A stretch of DNA of 64,000 bases from Endomychus coccineus. Taxonomy: Eukaryota; Arthropoda; Insecta; Coleoptera; Endomychidae. Shown here one piece after another: positions 45,640 to 56,344 of the stretch. Where the stretch lies: the NCBI GenBank assembly GCA_958510875.1, contig OY294069.1:179410868-179474867 (forward strand), in the 5' to 3' direction. The notes under the pieces are model-generated. The model worked only from the letters and a program-made list of their open reading frames with translations, was not told the DNA's origin and made no database searches. Numbering within the stretch: position 1 is the stretch's first letter; each line of letters starts with the position of its first letter. A program made the position numbers and the translations under genes.

Positions 45640-45690
45640 ACCTTATGCTGAAACTATCTTCACTAAAACAACTTTTTGAACTTATATAGT
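45640..45690 (-). promoter_or_regulatory. P450 promoter and 5' untranslated exon
   Basis: On the minus strand CTATATAAG (45689-45681) is a good TATA box. About 30 bp on, a short leader ends CAGCATAAG followed by GTAAGT, a donor at 45641. With the TTTCTTCAG acceptor just before the ATG at 45518 this makes a 123-bp intron in the 5' untranslated region. The start site is estimated at about 45655-45662. Confidence 0.65.
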
Positions 45691-45699
45691 ATATCAACG

Positions 45700-46755
45700 A
45701 TAAATTACAATTTCCTTGTCTTTTCAAAATTTCAATAAACATTTAGGCAGTTCGGAAGATAAGCAAACCAACTTTAGAGTCAACAATCTATTTGCTGACT
45801 CGATTCTGACGTCTCATTAGAACACTACATATGAAAACGTTATACATTTTTGATGGACATTTTATCAACAGAAATACATAAAAAACTCATACCTTTCATA
45901 AAGTTGTCTCACTATGTCATATAAATAAAATACAAATAGGCAATGAATGCTCATTTAGTAATCGTTTTGTTGATGTTTGTTGCGCATTGCGAAATACTGA
46001 ATCTCAAGGGCATTTATCATTACATTATGCGATAATGATTATATAACCGTCTATCTATTTATATAACGTGTAGGAAACGGTTGTAGGTGCCTTCAACACA
46101 ACACGGTCTATAGGAGTTATGACACGGCCAGATTCCCGCGGGCATTTCGACGCTAGAACGTTTGGACACAAATTTATTATTATTATTTATTCTATGTACG
46201 ATTTTATTGTTACCGTTTCTTCTGCAATATTCATATGATACAAAAATCGATGGTAGAAGCTTTCTCTCTCTGTCTCCTCTCAATATATACACATGAATAG
46301 CCAAGAATATTCTCATATTTTCATACATTAGCATTAGTATCGTTTGAAGATGACATGCTAGCGTCGAAACTATTTGTTTCTATGATGAATGTGATGAAAA
46401 ACAAAGTTTTTCATTCTATTATATCATCTATTCTATTATTCTTACCTGGAGTTGCATACGCTTAGTATTTCAATGTAGAAATGGGAATTGCCGAGATGAA
46501 TAATAGAGCATCAAAAATTATCGAATAGCTTCGCTAACTCTGTGTTGACCTTTTACAAATAATCGATAATGGTATATCCGGATTGCCAATTATCAGTCAC
46601 AGTATTCGACCTGGTTAGATCCGAAATCGTCTCATAGAATAATAACACTGCGCCCACAGTGAGAACAGTTTCAATCTGTAACTGTAATTGGCCACAATTT
46701 CTGAATTATGAAGATAATTCAACATATGACTATAAAGAGGATTAAACGTAAAACA
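45700..46755. other. No gene seen upstream of the P450
   Basis: Presumed regulatory region and spacer. A 91-codon minus frame at 46059-46334 has no known motif. Confidence 0.4.
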
Positions 46756-46761
46756 TCAAAC

Positions 46762-46893
46762 CATGGGCGGGATTCGAACCCACATTTCTGGATGTCTAAT
46801 CCTTTCAGAGGTTTATATTTACAAGAATATAGGACTTTGACTGAACCAAAGTGGTGTAATTGGTAAACACGCTGAACTAAACATCCAGGGATG
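46762..46893. repeat. Two tRNA-like halves in inverted orientation
   Basis: The minus strand at 46762-46800 reads as the 3' half of a tRNA: anticodon-stem strand ACATCCAG, then TGGGTTCGAATCCCGCCC, with the B-box GGTTCGAATCC at 46780-46770. The plus strand at 46845-46890 reads as a 5' half: TGGTGTAATTGGTAAACACG (A-box-like, 46852-46871), then CTGAACTAAACATCCAG. Each half ends near the anticodon loop and they face opposite ways, about 45 bp apart. It cannot fold as one tRNA. A rearranged tRNA-derived SINE or tRNA pseudogene is likely. Confidence 0.55.
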
Positions 46894-47122
46894 TTAAATT
46901 TTCTAAGTCTTCATCTTCATGATTCAGGAAATTTAATTCTATATCTCTTAATGTATTCAAGTTCACTTGTGAAGAATGGTATGCCTTATACAATTGTCGA
47001 ATAGTACTTTGTAATATTTTTTCAAAGACTATGGTGTTAGCGAAACTAGTTACATTCATTTGTTATATTCGTGAACACATTTTTCAAGTTTAGACATATA
47101 AAAAAATTAAAAGTGTTAGAAA

Positions 47123-47182
47123 TACTGCTGACGATGTTGCTGTGCAACGAAACATGTTAAATGAAGATATCAAAGTTCAGTA
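47123..47182 (+). ncRNA. Hammerhead-like motif outside any recognised PLE
   Basis: TACTG (47123-47127), core CTGACGA (47128-47134), stem II GTTGC/GCAAC (five perfect pairs, TGT loop, with the same extra U before it), GAAAC, then either an immediate ATGTT or a longer loop ending AAAGTT, and CAGTA at 47178-47182, which pairs perfectly with TACTG. Stem III would be only AC/GT with a loop of about 20 nt. No PLE or other coding remnant was recognised within 300 bp. Confidence 0.55.
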
Positions 47183-47199
47183 AGTGTAATCTCGTATAT

Positions 47200-48085
47200 T
47201 TTTTAACCAGTTCCATGTGTTGATGGATTTACGTAAGCTAGAAGCAACTTTATCATGTACTCATTCTTCGGGAATTTTATGTCGTTTTACGATGAAATTT
47301 CTTGAAACGGATTTATTCATTCACAATGAAGTTGTCTGCAAACACCGCATGTAGGACATTTCAAAGGACTCTCTGAAGGGACACAACAGGGTAGCATCCA
47401 TTATCTTAAGCATTACAAAGCAATCAATATCGAAAGGTTGGTTCAAACCATTGAGTAAACACCTATTAGCATCTTTTGTCGATGAAATCCAATTTAGTTC
47501 AAAGTGCAGCTACCTCCCAAGCTATCGTGTCACCTCTGTTAACTTTACTCTTCGTTAACCTTGAAAACGTTGTTCATTTTAGAAGTTGCTCAAATCTGTA
47601 TTCTTAATTTGGAGCTGCTGTAAGCCACATTGACAAGTTAAAATCGGAATCCATATTGATTTATATTGCATTTTGATATGATAACCACATCTCTAATAAA
47701 TTAATAGCGTAGCAGACGATTTGACGGTTGAGGAAACGTTCGAAAGGGGCTTAGACTGTAGATGTGTCAAAAAATGTATGTGATGGGCCATCGAAAGTTA
47801 GGAAATAGCGCCCAACTGTCAACACTGAAATGTATGGCGGGTTGTAAACCACCACGTCTGCGTAAGACATACTGAGTAGGCCAATGTCGGCCTGGGCTAG
47901 TGACATATTATATCCAATAGCTTAAACGCCAACTTTTCACCTTCGAATTTTGGCCAACCCATATTCTAAGAAGATAATAATAATAATGCCATAAATACAT
48001 TCAAGAAAGTTTCTTCAAATGCAGAGCTGTTAGGTAGTTTCTCCAATTTGGTGAAAAACGTGAAGAAGTATTTGGCGCACATAAA
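47200..48085. other. No gene seen
   Basis: The 128-codon minus frame at 47966-48352 lies antisense to the LINE remnant that follows and is taken as a shadow. Confidence 0.4.
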
Positions 48086-48089
48086 TTTG

Positions 48090-48610
48090 CAATACCGATG
48101 CCTAGGTTGTTGAAATCGATCGATCCTGTAATTAGCAACATCAGCGAGCAGCGTGGGGCAAAGAAAGGCAGGGAGGGTTGCCGGGAGAACCTGGTGATAG
48201 ATAGCTCTATCACTCAGGACTCTATACTCTACAAGCGCAACCTTTCCATTGCCTGGATTGACGAAAAATGCCAGATCTACTGGAATCACCCGTTCCCGAC
48301 GGTCAAGTCCATACAAGCAAATAGGCCTGACGTTGTCCTCCTCGATAAACAAAGAAAGATTATGTATGTCATCGAATTTTCTGCTCCGGCAGAAAAGAAC
48401 AGTCTTGAAAGAGGAGGGAAAATGGACAAAATATCAAGTTCTCCTGTTCGAATTCCGCACGCCACATCCAGGCCACAAGGTCATTCCAGCCTGTGAGAAC
48501 TTGGCACAGATGTTGACAGACCGGATGCAGAAGACACTCATTCTGGGTTCAATGAGGCTACTTAGGGCTCATGACTTAGGAACCGGATGCTACTTACCGC
48601 CTGGGGGAAG
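48090..48610 (+). pseudogene. Internally deleted R2/R4-type LINE (RT start joined to nuclease end)
   Basis: GAKKGREGCRENLVIDSSIT and YKRNLSIAWID match the RT stretch just before YRKAFD in the related copy at 39600-39700. Without a break the frame continues EKCQIYWNHPFPTVKSIQAN, RPDVVLLDKQRKIMYVIEFS and APAEKNSLERGGKMDKY, which looks like the restriction-like endonuclease end of this LINE type (PD, then E-F-S, then K). A frame change near 48430 leads to EFRTPHPGHKVIPACENLAQ and LILGSMRLLRAH, ending near 48580. The catalytic RT core has been removed, keeping frame at the joint. Confidence 0.75.
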
Positions 48611-48709
48611 AAGTAGCTTCGTTGAACTGACTTGGTTTATTTCTGGCGCGATTGCTGCTATGTCGTCGGAGCGCGCACCAGGTATAACTGTAAAAAAAAA
48701 ATGATTCAT

Positions 48710-50160
48710 ATTTCCTTAAATGCAACATTTCAATTACATCCTGAAAGAATACTAGAAATTTTATAGGTTATTAACATCCCAAATTACGGTATTATCGGAA
48801 TCTCTCACCGAATTTTCTCTATAATAATAGTAAATGTTATTGTTACTTATGAAATAATTTAGTTTTTGCTATATTTGAATACATTTATATATTCAAAGGC
48901 TTTTCATCTAACGCTTATCATTTCGGAATGAAAAGCTAGTGACTGTGCAGCGCGGTCTTTCCAAACTTGTGAATCGAAAGAGAATTTTTACGAGATCAGA
49001 TTATTGTTTTCCCGATGGAGCGTTTCTTACAAAAGCGGAATTGATGCCACACCGAATAAATTATCAAGGCGAGTAAGCATGCGCAAAATTTACCACGTGG
49101 TAGAATAAGAGCCTACCTGCCAGTCTGATAGCACGTTTCTCATATCGTAGTGTGCCGTGAGGGTCGCCCCACAATATAAGGGAAGATTTCCGGACAAACC
49201 AGACGTAGATCACAGTCTAATGAATTCTGTCCTAGTGCGAAACGATCCTACTAAAAGGACGTAAATTGTGCTGGAAACTCGTCTCACGTTCCGTATCGAA
49301 TTGTGACTATCCATTAGTTTTAACAGTGCCTCGAGTTTGACCGGATTTACGATACGAATAGGTGGTCAATTTGCCTGGTTCATTATAATATTGATAACAG
49401 TGGGTGATAATCGGATTGCTATTTACTATCTCTCTCACCTATTTGAGGCGATAATCATGCAATTAGCGAGTTTGTTCCATAATTTACTACCATTCTACAC
49501 TTTTCATTATAGTTGATATTCCAGAGAAATCTAAATATGAAAATCATGTAATACGGTTTCGTCTGATCTTCTTCCAGTTGATTATCCAAATGAATTAGCG
49601 ACAGAAAAACATCTTTCCAGAAGAATTTTCCTCAGAATTTGGCATTCACTGAGTTATTGATTTTTTCTCATTAAAATTAGGAAAATACTTTTGCAAATCT
49701 AAAATGGCCTTCATCGTTTTGTTCCTTTTTTACTTACAGATTAAAACAGACTGAATTTGATACAGGAAATTCTATTCACTGGATATTGTGCTTCTTTATG
49801 TCTTAACGGAATTGAAAACAAGTTGTTAGTGGTTTTAGTTAAGGCGAAGTAACACATTTCGATATTGCCATCGAGGAGATACGGAAATCACGTAAACCCT
49901 TGTTTTTTGTATTGATCAGTCCACAAATTGTCATGAAATAATATTACTATTATTATTATATTTCACATATCAATTAGGTTCAATTCAGCACCCCGTCAAA
50001 ACAGTTGCATGTAGCTCGCTTCTGTGATTCGAGCAATACTTGTTAATGCCTGTAAAGTAATTTCCTTCATCCATGAATTTCAAATAAGCGACAAGAAGAA
50101 AAAATTGAAAATATAACCAAAACGTGTCGAACATTTTTTCATGTTTGTTTATAAATAACA
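48710..50160. other. No gene seen
   Basis: AT-rich spacer; nothing recognised. Confidence 0.4.
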
Positions 50161-50203
50161 TCTCATGAAATAGGTTACACTCACACATATGCTTATTATT
50201 TTC

Positions 50204-50245
50204 GTCTTTACGTACGTTTCGGTCTCCCGACCATCATCAGAAGAC
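50204..50245 (-). ncRNA. Hammerhead ribozyme motif, PLE family A, intact core
   Basis: Minus strand in order: GTCTT (stem I), CTGATGA, one U, GGTC-GGGA-GACC (stem II, four pairs and a tetraloop), GAAA, then C-GTAC-G with A and T forming a two-pair stem III, A at the cleavage position, and AAGAC pairing back with GTCTT (five pairs). All conserved core bases are kept. The predicted cut follows ACGTACGTA. Type I layout, as reported for PLEs. Confidence 0.82.
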
Positions 50246-52228
50246 GCTATCGTTAATGTAATTGCTTATTTAGAATACGGAATTAGAAGTAAGAATTTAT
50301 ATGAAAAAAATGAAATTAGAAGTAAAAACTTGACAAATAAAAAGAATAAACAGAAATCAGAAATACGCATGGCAAAAAATCGTTTAAACTATGACCAAAA
50401 AAGCCAAAAGAGTTCTTAACGCTGATAAAAGTAATAAAACTATCATAATGTGACAACAAAAACAAGACAGGAAATCTATTAAACGATGAAACAACTGATG
50501 AAAAGTTAAAATCTGAACCTACATTATCAGTACAAAATGTATAAATTAACAAATACATGATACAAAAATAGGATGATTCCTATTGATTTCCAAAATAAAT
50601 TATTTAGACATAATAGGCAAACACCTTATATCTATGGGCTTTCGAAACTGCATAAAAGTGATATACCTTTAAGATCCATTGTGAGTAATATTGGAGCGCC
50701 TAACTGCAATTGATCAAAATCTATCAACAATATAAAAGGAACAAAATGAATTTTATGTGAAGGATACTTGGCATTTTAATGAGCTTATGAAAAATCCCCA
50801 ATTAATTTCCTTGGACGTTTTATTTACAAATATATCAGTCGTTTTGGCATTAAGTAGCATCAAAAAATGTTGGGCCGAGCTTTCAATATGGTGAGCAATA
50901 TTTTGGACAAATTTTCGGCACAGCAATGGAATCTCTTATTTGAGCTACTATTGCTAACCTAGTTATGCAATGCCTAGAGGAATCTGTAGTAAAAACATTA
51001 GATTTTCAACCCGTATTCTTAACACGGTATGTAGATGATTGCCTAATGTGTGTTCCCAATGATGAAATTCAGTAAGTCATTAATAAATTTAACAATTTCC
51101 ACTGTAAACTTCAATTTACTTGAGAAATAGAAAGGAACAAAAACGTAAATTTCCTGATATGAATCTCAACGATATTTTCACTTTATTTCAGTTGCACCAA
51201 CAACTTATAAAAAAAGGTTTACAGCCTACCCAAAGGCCAGTCCCAAAAATTTGAAAATTGTTTGTAATACACTGGAAATGGATGGCTATTCAAAACGTTT
51301 CTTAACCTCATCAATAAAGAAAGAATAAGCAAACTTTATAATGGTACGTCATATATAAAAAATATAAACTGTAATACACATAATTTTATAATATTACCAA
51401 ACATTTCGGAGAGCTCAGACAAAATTGAGAAATGTTAAAAAAAAGTATGATATAAATATCGCGCATAAACATAACTGTATTGGTGAATATTTTTCGAATC
51501 TAATACCTTTAATACCTAAAGATAAATAAGCCCACACAGTATATAAATTAAATTGTTCAGACTGCGATCGGACTTATACAGGAATCTATAAACAATATTC
51601 ACAAGAAAGAATATATGGTCATAAGTATAGTACCAGAAATAGAAAAACATCGCCCTTGCTAAGCATTGTATTGATTATAACCATCATTTCGATCACAAAA
51701 AAGTTAATATTTTAGCTGAAGAAACCAATTATTATGAAAGATCTATCCTGGATATGATTTACATAAAACGTGACTCCAAATCTGTGAATAATAGAACAGG
51801 CGTTCAATCATTAAGCTAGATTTATTGTATTGATTTAGGTAATTAAGACCCTTGCAAACTCCTGCATGCGTCGTTATAATGTTAAAATTATATTTCATGT
51901 AGAATGCTCAAATAGCAATATTACTAATAAGGTCTGACAATCTTTTTCTATTACCTCATAAATCATTAGGTAACATCTGGTTCGAAAGTGGATACTTGAG
52001 CGTTATATATTGGTTTCAGTCTTCAATTGACTTTAATATTATAAGTAGATTGCTATGCAGTGGATTCTTGATACATATTCATAAACTCAAGACATTAATG
52101 TGTTACAATTTCGATTACTCGGGTTTCTGTTCGTTTCAGCGATGTGAAAATTTTTGATTGACATCAGTGCGATGAGACTCATTGTGCTAGAAACAATTAG
52201 TTTTGAGAAATCCTGTTTTAGACATAAT

Positions 52229-52269
52229 TCTTCTGTTAATGGTCGTGAGACCGAACCGTACGTGAAGAC
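52229..52269 (+). ncRNA. Degenerate hammerhead motif, PLE family A
   Basis: CTGTTAA for CTGATGA and GAAC for GAAA, with stem II GGTC/GACC and GTACGT kept. Decayed. Confidence 0.5.
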
Positions 52270-52359
52270 GAAAATTATAAGTTGTTAGTGTGACCTATTT
52301 CCCGAGAATTTATATATAATTCATGCCTGGGTCAAGAATCATTATTAATTTAGGTTTGT

Positions 52360-54370
52360 TGACAATTTTGATTTTCAAACCGATCTAGAGATATTTCACT
52401 GTTTCCATACATAAAACCTAGCTATTTCTCATTGTTAAAGAAATTGTGACGTCCTCGTGGCATTTTACTATTTTTATTTATTAATGTAATCAGTTACAGA
52501 TACATTGAAAGGACAAGCCCATTCGATGAGAAAGTTGCTTTCTTGATTGGATTGATCATTGTAAGACCTATTCATCATTGGAAGCATTTGAAGAGCTTAA
52601 ACTCTTAAATAAATTTATGGTTCCACTCATTCAATATTATTCTTGGCTTGGTTTCGCTCAACGCGATTAATATCCTCGGAACGTCAAAGTAAATTCATGG
52701 TTAGAAAAGAGATTGTCTTTCATTATCATTACTTTGTTTCATCTTTATAGTTTTCTATTATTCTGATAGCTTCTAAACACAAACCAGCCATCAGCTACAC
52801 CTTAATAACTATCAGATACATTTTAACAAGTTAGTAAATATAGGATTGTATCTTTCTAAGGCTATCAGCAAAATAAAAAGTTCTTTCTGATGTGGGAAGT
52901 TCTTTTCGGGATTGTTAATTTCAAAACTAAAGTCCTTTTGGCCGAGCCGAAGAAAATGACTTCTTGTTTTGTTGAAATCAACACACACATGATAATTCCA
53001 TTTTTCATACAACACTGAAGGTTTATAGTGCCATTATTACCGTCCTCTGAGAGAAGTACAGTTGATTATGATGCCACACACGTGGTTTATGAGTTCTATC
53101 ACACGCGTGGGTTATGAGTTATTTCACACAAGTGAGTTTTATTGTAGATAATGAAAAACTCAAACTTTATCGAAGGCATTGATTCAATCAAAGTCGAAAC
53201 TAACAGTGAATGAAAATGAAATATGTTTAACCTCCTAATTCTTCATTAGTTCCTTGAATCTTCTGTCACGTTCAATTCCTTCTGTGACCGTTGCTACCTT
53301 CAACCTCATGGACGTTTTAGTATGGTCAAACTATCTTGAAATTTTGTATAGCACTAATGAGCTATGTTATCCATTAAGTCACTTGTGAAAACTTTTTCCA
53401 TCCATGACACACCAGTATCAAAAATAACTATTATAACTTATAACATAGTTTTTGAAATATTAGACAATATATATGTGATTCTATGATGAGAATTATCTAC
53501 TTCCAATAACATTATTGAGAATTTTTTTTGCGTTAGGCTCGGAAGAGAAACATCCAAATCGGTAACAGTTTGTTTTCTTTTAAACGTGCCATTTTCAGAT
53601 CATTATAAAGCGTTTGAATACTGATGTTCTACACAGTTTTCAGCTTCAGTTCATTTGAAGGGAACTGATTTGTTTCTTGCAACTTGAAAGCATTGACCAA
53701 GGCTTCTTCCTCCTTCTCTTTAATGTGTAGATGGACTAGATCGAGATCGAGTTGAATTGTACCTAATTAGTTCACTAATTAACTTCAATTACCAGACCTT
53801 TACTTTCGATTCATATACTTGAAATTATCAAGCTGTATATTCTGTCATTTTTAACCGTATTGACGAGCTTGGGCTCGCACCTAATTATGAAAATAAAATA
53901 CACTTCATTTCGCCCTATTATTCAGATTTAGAAAATACTGGAAAAGTTTATACTATTCTATGCATCAATAATATGAACTTTGGTATGCTTAAAAGTTGGT
54001 TTTTGTTATTTATTTCAACAAATACATGTCAAAATAAATTCTAAATAATTATTGTAATGAACGATCCTACTATAACACAACAAGAAATACAGATGAACAC
54101 AATGTCGTTTTACGAGTTGTAGGAAAATATACAAGTTGTCATAAAATCATAATCTATTATCTAATATTACGTTAGTTGTTTTCCTGATAGGACAATATTT
54201 CAGAACCGATATGATGTCGAAGTGTATTCTCTTCATTATTCTTTATTGTCCATAAATTTTATACGTTCGATATAGAAAAAATATATACCATCCAAGAATA
54301 TCCACAGAAAATAATTCATCGTTAAATATTTATTGAATCGCATTAAATCCCTGCACGTCGCCTTCTGTCG
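52360..54370. other. No gene seen; one small tandem repeat
   Basis: The 67-codon minus frame at 52812-53015 has no motif. A three-copy 25-bp repeat lies at 53071-53145. Confidence 0.4.
53071..53145 (+). repeat. Three-copy 25-bp tandem repeat
   Basis: Units at 53071, 53096 and 53121 share the pattern (T)CACAC(A/G)CGTGGGTTATGAGTT. The third is diverged. Each unit holds an imperfect CACACGCGTG core. Confidence 0.75.
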
Positions 54371-54372
54371 TG

Positions 54373-54745
54373 CAGTGCCGGCTCAAGCCATATGAAGGCC
54401 CAAAGGGACTCGAAATCTCAAGTTTCTTACAACAAAATCGTAGCACTTTTATTAAACGATTGAACACCCTCAAATAATACAATATAATATTATTAAACAG
54501 ATAATATTGAACTTTTCAACATTTTGCTGAACCGAAACAACATTAAACATTCACATTATGCACGATCTATTTGTAGTAAACTCTTGTAGGACATATTGGG
54601 AATATTCGTTTTGCATTACGTCGCATTCTTCAGTAGCCATAATGACTTGTGTCATTGACGGTCGGTGACAATTGCTTAGCAGTTTTAATATCGAAAAAGC
54701 CCGTTCGCTAGAGGTGTTCGTAATAACGATCCATAAATGACGTCA
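54373..54745 (-). pseudogene. hAT terminus and transposase end
   Basis: CAGTGCCGGCTCAAGCC at 54373 is a hAT-type end. On the minus strand, TSSERAFSILKLLSNCHRPS and MTQVIMATEECDVMQ (54590-54720) match the dimerisation domain (SERxFS-LK-x-I). The other end was not found. Different from the hAT copies at 17594 and 31041. Confidence 0.65.
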
Positions 54746-54864
54746 TAACATTTGGGAAATTTGCAGCATCGCACTGGCAAAGTGAAACGTTGAAATTTTC
54801 GTACTCGTAGTAAAGACGTGCATGTGATCAAAACATGACCGCAACTTCTGCAACTTGAACATTA

Positions 54865-55085
54865 CTAATCTCTCGAAAAATTTTTTACAGTCCCTGTTCT
54901 TTCAAATTTGCTAATCAAATTACGATATGCCTTCTTTTGGCACGGCCCTGCTCTCAAACCCATTTTCGTACGAAACCTTCGTAATCCAGTAGCGTAATTT
55001 CTACCGCCTTCATAATTACATGGCACTAAACCAATTCTTGTTTGCGGATCCATGTTCAAATTGTTACAATTTACGTTACGCAAGT
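54865..55085 (-). pseudogene. Mariner-like transposase N-terminal fragment
   Basis: Minus frame NMDPQTRIGLVPCNYEGGRN, LRRFRTKMGLRAGP and KKAYRNLISKFERTGTVKNF. The RRFRT-MG ... IxKFExTG-V pattern is the N-terminal helix-turn-helix (DUF4817 type) of the longer-spacing mariner-like transposases, as at 14792. The frame stops soon after; no catalytic part follows. Confidence 0.7.
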
Positions 55086-55274
55086 TTTATTATGAGAACA
55101 ATTCTCTAAATTATGATTATTTCGTTTGATACAATAGTTGTCACAACAATTCTTTTGTTTTCCATAGATACATTAAAATTCAATTATTGTAGCAGCTAGA
55201 TTCTGTTTATTTTTTGCTAGTAACATAATTCCTTAAAACTATATAACAATTTGAAATACACTCCTTACCTTATG

Positions 55275-55770
55275 ATAACCCCATACATTTCCATCCCTTC
55301 TTAATTAACCTAGATATCCGTTCGTGCTGTGTTTTAAAAGTGATAAACTTGAGAACTTGAGAAATTGTGTTACCTGTATATAAAATTTGTTCCGCTAACT
55401 CTGATTTTCCACCATTATCTTTCTTTATATGTGAAAATGTTCTTTAGACTAAGTTAAAATGTTCCTTCCAGTTTCACCAACGTGTTATTTTAAACACTAT
55501 CAAATGTATTGACTAAACTATTTTTTAGCTGGTTCTCATCTATAAGCGGATTGTATTTTTCAAATTTAGGCAACAGACTACGGAATTTATTAATTACTGA
55601 GGATGATAAGTGAAACTTCAAAATTTTATTGAACTTTAGTTTGGTTAATTAGTTGCATTTCTCATCTTCGTTGTTATAATTTTGCTGGCTCAAAGGGACG
55701 TTTGATAATTTATGAACATGACTTCTAAATGGAGCTAATTTATAATTAAATGGCTTAACTAAATCCGCAG
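55275..55770 (-). pseudogene. Penelope-like family B fragment, minus strand
   Basis: Minus strand: QQNYNNEDEKCN, KFHLSSSVINKFRSLLPKFE, KYNPLIDENQLKNSLVNTFD, then VKLEGTF and GMEMYGVII, matching the connector and GIY-YIG stretch of family B copies at 24400-24800 and 42100-42270. It meets a plus-strand copy at about 55772. Confidence 0.7.
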
Positions 55771-55774
55771 AAGG

Positions 55775-56045
55775 GTTATTACACATCCCTTTGTGCCAAA
55801 AGTATAACAACGAAGTTGAGAAACTTCAGGAAATAGCGTTGGAAAATGGTCCTACCATTTATTAATAATTTAATATCTAACCAAACAAGAAAGTTTAAAT
55901 GCAACCAATTAACCAAATTAGAGCCACCACCTTCAAATAGTTCGATAATATTGAGAAGTTTCACTTATCATCCTTCAGTAATTAATAAAGTCCATAATTT
56001 AATTTCTAAATTTGCGATAATCAACAGGTTTATCGATCTTGAATA
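55775..56045 (+). pseudogene. Penelope-like family B fragment, plus strand
   Basis: The connector region again, in plus direction, with AACGAAGTTGAGAAACTTCA and TTAATTTCTAAATTTGCG words matching 24400-24620. The 66-codon frame at 55846-56046 is one of several partial frames. It ends where the hammerhead-bearing segment at 56050 begins. Confidence 0.7.
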
Positions 56046-56118
56046 GCAGACTCCCGCGGATAGCTAATGTTGGAAATTCTGGCTTCCGGATGAATTCCGC
56101 TTCACAATAGCACAACTT

Positions 56119-56165
56119 GATGCCAACGTTTCGACAACCATTACAGGTGGCATCTTCAGGGCAGA
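56119..56165 (-). ncRNA. Hammerhead-like motif, dimer-type
   Basis: Minus strand: TCTGCC, core CTGAAGA (CUGANGA), stem II GCCACC against GGTTGT with one mismatch and a TGTAAT loop, GAAAC, GT, T at the cleavage position, and GGCA pairing back with TGCC. Stem III is only AC/GT with no loop, so it could work only when two motifs pair, as described for dimeric hammerheads with palindromic stem III. Sequence differs from families A and B. Confidence 0.6.
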
Positions 56166-56344
56166 CTTGAAGCTTGAACTGAAACTGGCTTCTGTAGTGT
56201 TATTTATTGTGTGAAAAACCTTCTCACTACACAGTTCACTGCCTTTATTCTGGTGGTAACTCCATTCTAGCACCCGACTTTGCCGTAATATCCTGAGTCA
56301 CGGCTTAGATTTTTCGGATGTTTGGGCCACAAACCCCCCGCCTG

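Larger units (their letters stand above)
50165..52350 (+). mobile_element. Penelope-like family A, longest copy, decayed
   Basis: A short inverted terminal piece with an intact hammerhead core (50165-50255) is followed by plus-strand coding remains: TYIISTKCIN and YIYGLPKLHKSDIPL near 50620, SLDVLFTNISVVLALSSIKK near 50805-50865, ATIANLVMQCLEESV near 50945, RYVDDCLMCVPNDEIQ with YVDD at 51028-51073, then the GIY-YIG region from about 51535 with YKLNCSDCDRTYTG (YIG side), GHKYSTRNRKTS and NYYERSILDMIYIKRDSKS. The 3' region ends with another hammerhead at 52229-52269 and TTTATATATAATTCATGCC. Many stops and shifts. Confidence 0.85.

Noticed and set aside
46762..46893. Intact tRNA gene
   Set aside because: The A-box-like and B-box parts are on opposite strands, so no cloverleaf can form.
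47966..48352. 128-codon minus frame
   Set aside because: Antisense to the R2/R4-type LINE derivative at 48090-48610.
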